A stretch of DNA of 64,000 bases from CADCVW01 sp964251385 (GTDB lineage: Bacteria; Pseudomonadota; Alphaproteobacteria; Sphingomonadales; Sphingomonadaceae). Below are positions 59,522 to 64,000 of the stretch, piece after piece. The stretch is taken from the NCBI GenBank assembly GCA_964251385.1, contig CAXUJK010000001.1:434001-498000 (forward strand). The letters run 5' to 3'. A program made the translations under genes and the position numbers. Every line of letters begins with the position of its first letter. Positions within the stretch are counted from its first letter, which is position 1. Under the pieces are notes generated by a model. It searched no databases. It was not told the origin of the DNA and was given only the letters and a program-made list of their open reading frames with translations.

Positions 59522-60830
59522 CAGTCTCGTCCCCCAGCTCCCGATCGCGGGCGGAGTAGCCACCGCGAAACCCGAGCGCGTGCCGACCGACTGGAAGACG
59601 GGCTCTATGCAGGGCCGCATCCGCCGTCGCTACGCGGCCGAGCGGCGGTTCCGCTTCATGGGGCTGGCCGCGATCCTGCTGTCGGTGGGGTTCCTCGCGT
59701 TCCTGCTGATCACCATGCTCGTCAACGGGCTGGGCGGGTTTACCGAGACGCAGATCCGCGTTCCCGTCAGCTTCCCGACGTCCGGCCTCGCGCTCGACCG
59801 CGCCGCCCTCGAAAGCGCAAACGAGGATGCTTCCGCCAAACTGCTTGCCGCCGCTGATATCGACGCGACGGTCGGCCGCGCGGCCGAGGCGCGCTACGGC
59901 CCGCAAGGCGCGACTCTGCTCTCCGACGCCGCCTGGGTCGGCGTCCGCGACGCGATCGCGGCCGACCCATCGATCCTGTCGGGAACGACGTCGTTCTGGC
60001 TCCCCGCCTCCACCGCGCTCGACCTCGTGCGCAAGGACAAGGCACTCAACGCCTCACCCTTCGTGCGTCAGATCGCCGCGATCGACGGTGCGACCCGCAC
60101 GCGGCTCAACACGAGCTTCCTCACCGGCGCGGACGCGACCGACCCGACCGTCGCGGGTATTTGGGGTGCGTTCAAGGGGTCGCTGCTGACGATGCTGGTC
60201 ACGATCGCGCTCGCTTTCCCCATCGGGGTCTGCTCGGCGGTTTACCTCGAAGAATATGCACCCCGAAACCGCTGGACCGACCTCATCGAGGTGTCGATCA
60301 ACAACCTGGCCGCCGTGCCGTCGATCATCTTCGGGCTGCTGGGGCTCGCGGTCTTCCTCAACCTCATGCACCTGCCGCGCTCCGCGCCGATCGTCGGCGG
60401 GCTTACTTTGGCCCTCATGACCATGCCCGTCATCGTCATCGCCGGACGCAATGCGATCAAGTCCGTCCCGCCCTCGATCCGCGATGCCGCGTTGGGCGTC
60501 GGCGCAAGCCGGGTGCAGGTCGTGTTCCACCACGTCATCCCGCTCGCACTGCCCGGCATCCTGACGGGCACGATCATCGGCATGGCGCGCGCGCTCGGCG
60601 AAACCGCGCCGCTTCTCATGATCGGCATGCGTGCGTTCATCGCCTCGCCTCCGGGCGGGCTGACCGATCCCGCGACCGCGTTGCCCGTGCAGATCTATCT
60701 GTGGTCCGACGAGGTCAGCCGCGGTTTCGTCGAAAAGACGTCCGCCGCCATCATCGTGCTCTTGGTGTTCCTGCTCGCCATGAACGGCATCGCCATCTAC
60801 CTCCGCAACAAATTCGAGCGCCGCTGGTGA
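59514..60830 (+). CDS. pstA: Phosphate ABC transporter permease PstA
   Basis: 438 residues. After the first helix (LAAILLSVGFLAFLLITML) there is a periplasmic insert of about 150 residues (SFPTSGLALDRAALESANED onward) not found in short PstA. The permease core follows: FKGSLLTMLVTIALAFPIGV, VPSIIFGLLGLAVFLNLMHL, VPPSIRDAALGVGASRVQVV and MARALGETAPLLMIGM. The start overlaps the pstC stop region. Confidence 0.94.
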   Translation: MSDSLVPQLPIAGGVATAKPERVPTDWKTGSMQGRIRRRYAAERRFRFMGLAAILLSVGFLAFLLITMLVNGLGGFTETQIRVPVSFPTSGLALDRAALESANEDASAKLLAAADIDATVGRAAEARYGPQGATLLSDAAWVGVRDAIAADPSILSGTTSFWLPASTALDLVRKDKALNASPFVRQIAAIDGATRTRLNTSFLTGADATDPTVAGIWGAFKGSLLTMLVTIALAFPIGVCSAVYLEEYAPRNRWTDLIEVSINNLAAVPSIIFGLLGLAVFLNLMHLPRSAPIVGGLTLALMTMPVIVIAGRNAIKSVPPSIRDAALGVGASRVQVVFHHVIPLALPGILTGTIIGMARALGETAPLLMIGMRAFIASPPGGLTDPATALPVQIYLWSDEVSRGFVEKTSAAIIVLLVFLLAMNGIAIYLRNKFERRW

Positions 60831-60835
60831 ACATT

Positions 60836-61648
60836 ATGGCCGACCAATCCCTCAACGATCTCGCCGCGCATCGAACCGCCGCGCCCGCCGACGCGATCAA
60901 GATGACGGCGCGCGACGTCTCCGTGTCCTACGGCGAGAAGCTGGCAGTCGATGGCGTGTCGATCGACATCGGCACCGACAACGTTACCGCATTCATCGGC
61001 CCGTCCGGGTGCGGCAAGTCGACCTTTCTGCGCACGCTCAACCGCATGAACGACACGATCCCCTCGGCGCGGGTCAAGGGCACCATCGAGCTCGACGGCG
61101 CGGACATCTACTCGTCGGGGATGGACGTCGTGCAACTGCGCGCCCGCGTCGGCATGGTGTTCCAGAAACCCAATCCCTTCCCGAAATCGATTTACGAGAA
61201 CGTCGCTTATGGTCCGCGCATTCACGGGCTCGCCGCGTCGAAGGCCGACTTGGATACGGCGGTTGAACGCTCGCTCAGGCGCGCGGGCCTGTGGGATGAA
61301 GTAAAGGACCGCCTCTCCGACAGCGGCACCGCGTTGTCCGGCGGTCAGCAGCAACGCCTGTGCATCGCCCGCGCGATCGCGGTCGATCCGGAAGTCATCC
61401 TGATGGACGAGCCCGCCTCCGCGCTCGACCCGATCGCCACGGCGAAAATCGAGGAATTGATTCACGAACTGCGCGGCCGCTACGCGATCGTGATCGTCAC
61501 GCACAACATGCAGCAGGCCGCGCGCGTGTCTCAGCGCACCGCGTTCTTCCATTTGGGCAAGCTCGTCGAATACGGCGACACCTCGCAGATATTCACCAAT
61601 CCGAAGGCGGAGCGGACCAAGGACTATATCACGGGAAGGTACGGCTGA
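60836..61648 (+). CDS. pstB: Phosphate ABC transporter ATP-binding protein PstB
   Basis: 270 residues. Walker A is GPSGCGKSTFLRTLNRMND, the PstB-specific segment is MVFQKPNPFPKSIYENVAYG, the signature is LSGGQQQRLCIARAIA and Walker B is VILMDEPASALDP. ATG 60836 has GGTGA upstream; an in-frame GTG at 60827 would overlap the pstA stop (GTGA) and is a real alternative. The stop overlaps phoU by one base (TGATG). Confidence 0.95.
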   Translation: MADQSLNDLAAHRTAAPADAIKMTARDVSVSYGEKLAVDGVSIDIGTDNVTAFIGPSGCGKSTFLRTLNRMNDTIPSARVKGTIELDGADIYSSGMDVVQLRARVGMVFQKPNPFPKSIYENVAYGPRIHGLAASKADLDTAVERSLRRAGLWDEVKDRLSDSGTALSGGQQQRLCIARAIAVDPEVILMDEPASALDPIATAKIEELIHELRGRYAIVIVTHNMQQAARVSQRTAFFHLGKLVEYGDTSQIFTNPKAERTKDYITGRYG

Positions 61649-62355
61649 TGGCCATCACGACCGGCCACACGGTCAAGGCGTTCGACGAGGACCTCGGCCA
61701 GCTGCGCGCGCAGATCAGCCAGATGGGCGGGATGGCGGAGAATGCGATTTCCGAAGCCATCCGCGCGCTCATGCAGCGCGATCACGACGCCGCTGCCCGG
61801 GTCGTCGCCGCCGACAAGAAGCTCGATGCGCTGGAAGCCGAGGTCGAGACCAACGTCGTCCAGCTCATCGCGCTGCGCGCGCCGCTCGCCGACGACCTGC
61901 GCGACGTCATCGCCGCGCTCAGAATTGCGTCGATCGTCGAGCGCATCGGCGATTACGCGAAAAACATCGCCAAGCGCGTTCCCGCTCTCGAGGACGTAGC
62001 GCGCATCGAACCTCTGTCGTTGCTCCCCGAAATGGCGCGGCTGGTGTCAGAGATGGTGCACAACGTGCTCGACGCCTTCACGCAGCGCGACGCCGCGCTT
62101 GCGCTGAAAGTGTGCGAGCGCGACCGCGCGGTGGACGATTTCTACGACTCGATCTTTCGGACATTGCTGACCTTCATGATGGAGGATCCGCATAACATCA
62201 CCGCGTCGACGCACCTGCTGTTCATCGCCAAGAACCTCGAGCGGATCGGCGATCACGCCACCAACGCGGCCGAGATGGTCTATTTCGCCGCCACCGGCAC
62301 GCGCATGGCCGAGCGCACGCGCGGCGGCACGCCGTGGGACGTGGAGCTGAAATGA
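61648..62355 (+). CDS. phoU: Phosphate signalling protein PhoU
   Basis: 235 residues, two three-helix bundles. Typical segments: FDEDLGQLRAQISQMGGMAE, ALRIASIVERIGDYAKNIAK in the first bundle and LLFIAKNLERIGDHATNAAE in the second, both with the metal-binding E-R-I-G-D motif. It links Pst transport to PhoR activity and represses the regulon when phosphate is plentiful. The ATG is in TGATG with the pstB stop; the stop overlaps phoB (ATGA). Confidence 0.95.
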   Translation: MAITTGHTVKAFDEDLGQLRAQISQMGGMAENAISEAIRALMQRDHDAAARVVAADKKLDALEAEVETNVVQLIALRAPLADDLRDVIAALRIASIVERIGDYAKNIAKRVPALEDVARIEPLSLLPEMARLVSEMVHNVLDAFTQRDAALALKVCERDRAVDDFYDSIFRTLLTFMMEDPHNITASTHLLFIAKNLERIGDHATNAAEMVYFAATGTRMAERTRGGTPWDVELK

Positions 62356-63050
62356 GCAAAGGTCGCCTGCTGCTGGTGGAGGACGACACGGCCCTCGCCG
62401 AACTGCTGACCTGGCATTTCGAACGCGAGGAGTTCGAGGTCCGCCGCACCGCCGACGGCGAGGAAGCGTTGTTGATGGCCGAGGAGAGCGCGCCCGACAT
62501 CGTCATCCTCGACTGGATGATAGAAGGCCTGTCCGGGATCGAGGTCTGCCGGCGCCTGCGTCGCAAGGCCGACACGGCCAACGTCCCCATTATCATGCTG
62601 ACCGCGCGCGGCGAAGAGTCGGACCGGGTGCGCGGGCTGGAAACAGGCGCGGACGACTACGTCACCAAACCCTTCTCCCCGCGCGAACTCGTCGCCCGCG
62701 TCGGCGCGGTCCTGCGCCGCGTGCGGCCCGCCCTGGCTGGCGAGCAGCTGAGCTACGGCGACATCGAGATGGACATCGTGTCCCACAAGGTCCGCCGCGG
62801 CGGATCGCCCGTGGCGCTCGGCCCGACCGAGTTCCGCCTGCTGAAACACTTTCTCGAACATCCCGGCCGCGTATTTTCGCGAGAGCGCCTGCTCGACTCG
62901 GTGTGGGGTCACGACAGCGACATCGAGGCGCGCACGGTAGACGTGCACATCCGCCGCTTGCGCAAGGCCATCAACGCCGAAGGCCGAGGCGATATCATCC
63001 GCACCGTGCGCTCCGCCGGGTACGCGCTTGATGCGGAGGGTTTGGCCTAG
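62352..63050 (+). CDS. phoB: Phosphate regulon response regulator PhoB
   Basis: 232 residues. The receiver has the acidic pair in LLVEDDTAL, phospho-acceptor Asp54 in DIVILDWMIEG, and KPF near 105. The OmpR-type winged helix includes LGPTEFRLLKHFLEHPGRVF, then RTVDVHIRRLRKAIN and IRTVRSAGYAL. ATG 62352 overlaps the phoU stop. It should bind the PHO box upstream of pstS. Confidence 0.96.
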   Translation: MSKGRLLLVEDDTALAELLTWHFEREEFEVRRTADGEEALLMAEESAPDIVILDWMIEGLSGIEVCRRLRRKADTANVPIIMLTARGEESDRVRGLETGADDYVTKPFSPRELVARVGAVLRRVRPALAGEQLSYGDIEMDIVSHKVRRGGSPVALGPTEFRLLKHFLEHPGRVFSRERLLDSVWGHDSDIEARTVDVHIRRLRKAINAEGRGDIIRTVRSAGYALDAEGLA

Positions 63051-63052
63051 CT

Positions 63053-63138
63053 GTCATCCCAGCGCATGCTGGGATCTCAGCGAGCTTCGACTGCCGGCAG
63101 CTGCATACCGCTGAGATCCCAGCATGCGCTGGGATGAC
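63053..63138. repeat. GTCATCCC-type intergenic palindrome, copy 2
   Basis: Perfect 30-base arms (63053-63082 and 63109-63138) with a 26-base spacer, filling the gap between convergent phoB and the hydrolase gene. The arm sequence matches the element at 26870-26956 at nearly all positions, with A/T changes at paired sites that preserve the stem. Confidence 0.88.
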
Positions 63139-63143
63139 GTGCT

Positions 63144-64000
63144 TCAATGCCGGTGTGGCGCAACCTTCGGAGGCGGTGACCGCAGGCTATCGTAGACGGC
63201 ACCGACGAAATCGTCCGCCTTGATGAAGCCTTCGGGCTTGGGGTAGCGCGCCATCGGTTTGGTGGCGACGATCTGCGCCTTCGTGCGGCGCGCCGCGATG
63301 CCCGCCGCGACCTTGGCGCGCACGTCGACCAGCATCGCGCGGTAAGCCGCATAGTCCGTGCGAGATGCGACTTCGCCATGCCCCGGGATGACCCGCGTCG
63401 TAGCATTCGCAAACGCTAGTCCGCGCGTCGCTGCGGCGATCAGCCCGTCGATCGATCCGCCAGACTCCCGATCGATGAACGGGTAACCCGTGCGCACGAA
63501 CGTATCGCCCGTATGCAGCACGTTCGCTTTGCGCCAGTGCACGAGCGAATCCCCGTCCGTATGCCCGTTGGCCACATGCTCGACATGGATATCGTCGCCA
63601 TTGACATGCATCGTCACCCCATCGCCGAACGTCACCACCGGCAACGCCACGCCGGGGGCCGGCGCGATCGGGCTGCCACGCAGCAACTGCCCCGCGGCCA
63701 TGCGCGTGCGCACATTATCGTGCGCGACGATGACCGATCCGCGCTTGCCGAAATTCTCGTTCCCGCCCGTGTGATCGTAATGCCAGTGCGTGTTGATCAC
63801 GAAGCGAACCGGGTCCGGGTCGACGATCGCGATCGCCGCGACGATGCGGTCGGACAAGGGCGCGAACTGATCGTCCACAATCAGGTTGCCGTCCGCGCCG
63901 TAGCTCAGCGCGATGTTGCCGCCCGCCCCGAACAGCACCGCGACGCCCGGCGCGATGCGCTCGACCTTGATGGTGACATTGGTCAGATCCTGCGCGGCGG
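63144..64000 (-). CDS. MBL-fold metallo-hydrolase (partial, 5' end off window)
   Basis: About 285 residues visible; the N-terminus lies beyond the right edge. The metal motif H-x-H-x-D-H is in INTHWHYDHTGGNENFGKRG, with later ligands in ANGHTDGDSLVHW, VLHTGDTFV and VIPGHGEVASR. The first visible residues (DLTNVTIKVERIAPGVAVLF) are a normal MBL beginning, so little is missing. The family includes subclass B3-like enzymes and SoxH/glyoxalase-like hydrolases; the substrate is unknown. GTG-type internal starts near 63938 are not the true start because the fold begins upstream. Confidence 0.88.
   Translation of the reverse strand, partial: AAQDLTNVTIKVERIAPGVAVLFGAGGNIALSYGADGNLIVDDQFAPLSDRIVAAIAIVDPDPVRFVINTHWHYDHTGGNENFGKRGSVIVAHDNVRTRMAAGQLLRGSPIAPAPGVALPVVTFGDGVTMHVNGDDIHVEHVANGHTDGDSLVHWRKANVLHTGDTFVRTGYPFIDRESGGSIDGLIAAATRGLAFANATTRVIPGHGEVASRTDYAAYRAMLVDVRAKVAAGIAARRTKAQIVATKPMARYPKPEGFIKADDFVGAVYDSLRSPPPKVAPHRH

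Overview
The window is high-GC DNA (roughly two thirds G+C by eye) with dense, mostly 4-nt-overlapping genes. It looks like the chromosome of an alphaproteobacterium, most likely a sphingomonad. Reasons: a very large TonB-dependent receptor, the HPr-rel-A/PqqD gene set, a FecR/CHASE2-EAL/ShlB locus, a phoR-pstSCAB-phoU-phoB cluster, and intergenic palindromes of the GTCATCCC and CGTTCGGGCTGAGC types. The genus assignment is inference. I saw no rRNA, tRNA, transposase, integrase or CRISPR array.

Layout. 1-8934: branched-chain amino acid block. A minus-strand operon ilvC-ilvB-ilvM-leuA-leuB-leuC, every junction a 4-nt overlap, sits behind an attenuator with a Val/Ile/Leu-rich leader peptide; ilvD is divergent. 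8931-14972: a radical SAM gene, two small 'rSAM-associated' transferases, a TVP38-FAD disulfide oxidoreductase fusion, MsrA and an MTA/purine nucleoside phosphorylase. 14969-16541: DUF1499 and fatty acid hydroxylase genes. 16691-26859: an outer-membrane ShlB-type transporter facing a FecR-domain protein with a long Pro-Ala linker, then a CHASE2-EAL protein, a CHASE hybrid kinase, TelA and an XpaC-like partner. 26963-33934: gor, pgi, lepB-rnc-era, a hydrolase and a sirtuin. 33963-34650: a low-GC islet of two unknown genes. 34727-42922: an SPL-like radical SAM protein, a fused esterase-like phytase protein, dapB, nth and the TonB receptor. 43005-53056: mlaF-mlaE, alr, an MHS-type transporter, two L,D-transpeptidase-fold proteins, glmS and glmU. 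53109-55646: a four-gene overlapping operon (nucleotidyltransferase, HprK-related kinase, PqqD-like protein, Tat-exported small protein). 55759-63050: the complete Pho signalling and phosphate uptake cluster. 63144-64000: the end of a metallo-beta-lactamase-fold gene.

The best candidate for an undescribed system is 53109-55646. A PqqD-type peptide-binding protein, a HprK-like kinase and a nucleotidyltransferase are translationally coupled to a small two-cysteine protein with a Tat signal. These three enzyme types also occur together as accessory genes in phosphorylated lasso-peptide clusters, but no cyclase or leader protease is seen here. The second candidate is the radical SAM/two-transferase neighbourhood at 8931-14972. 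On the regulatory side the window gives an ilv-leu attenuator, a triple-half-site PHO box before pstS, and a giant glmU terminator whose stem contains the gene's last codons. Two genes (TVP38-FAD oxidoreductase and sirtuin) have coding sequence extending upstream of any ATG/GTG/TTG.
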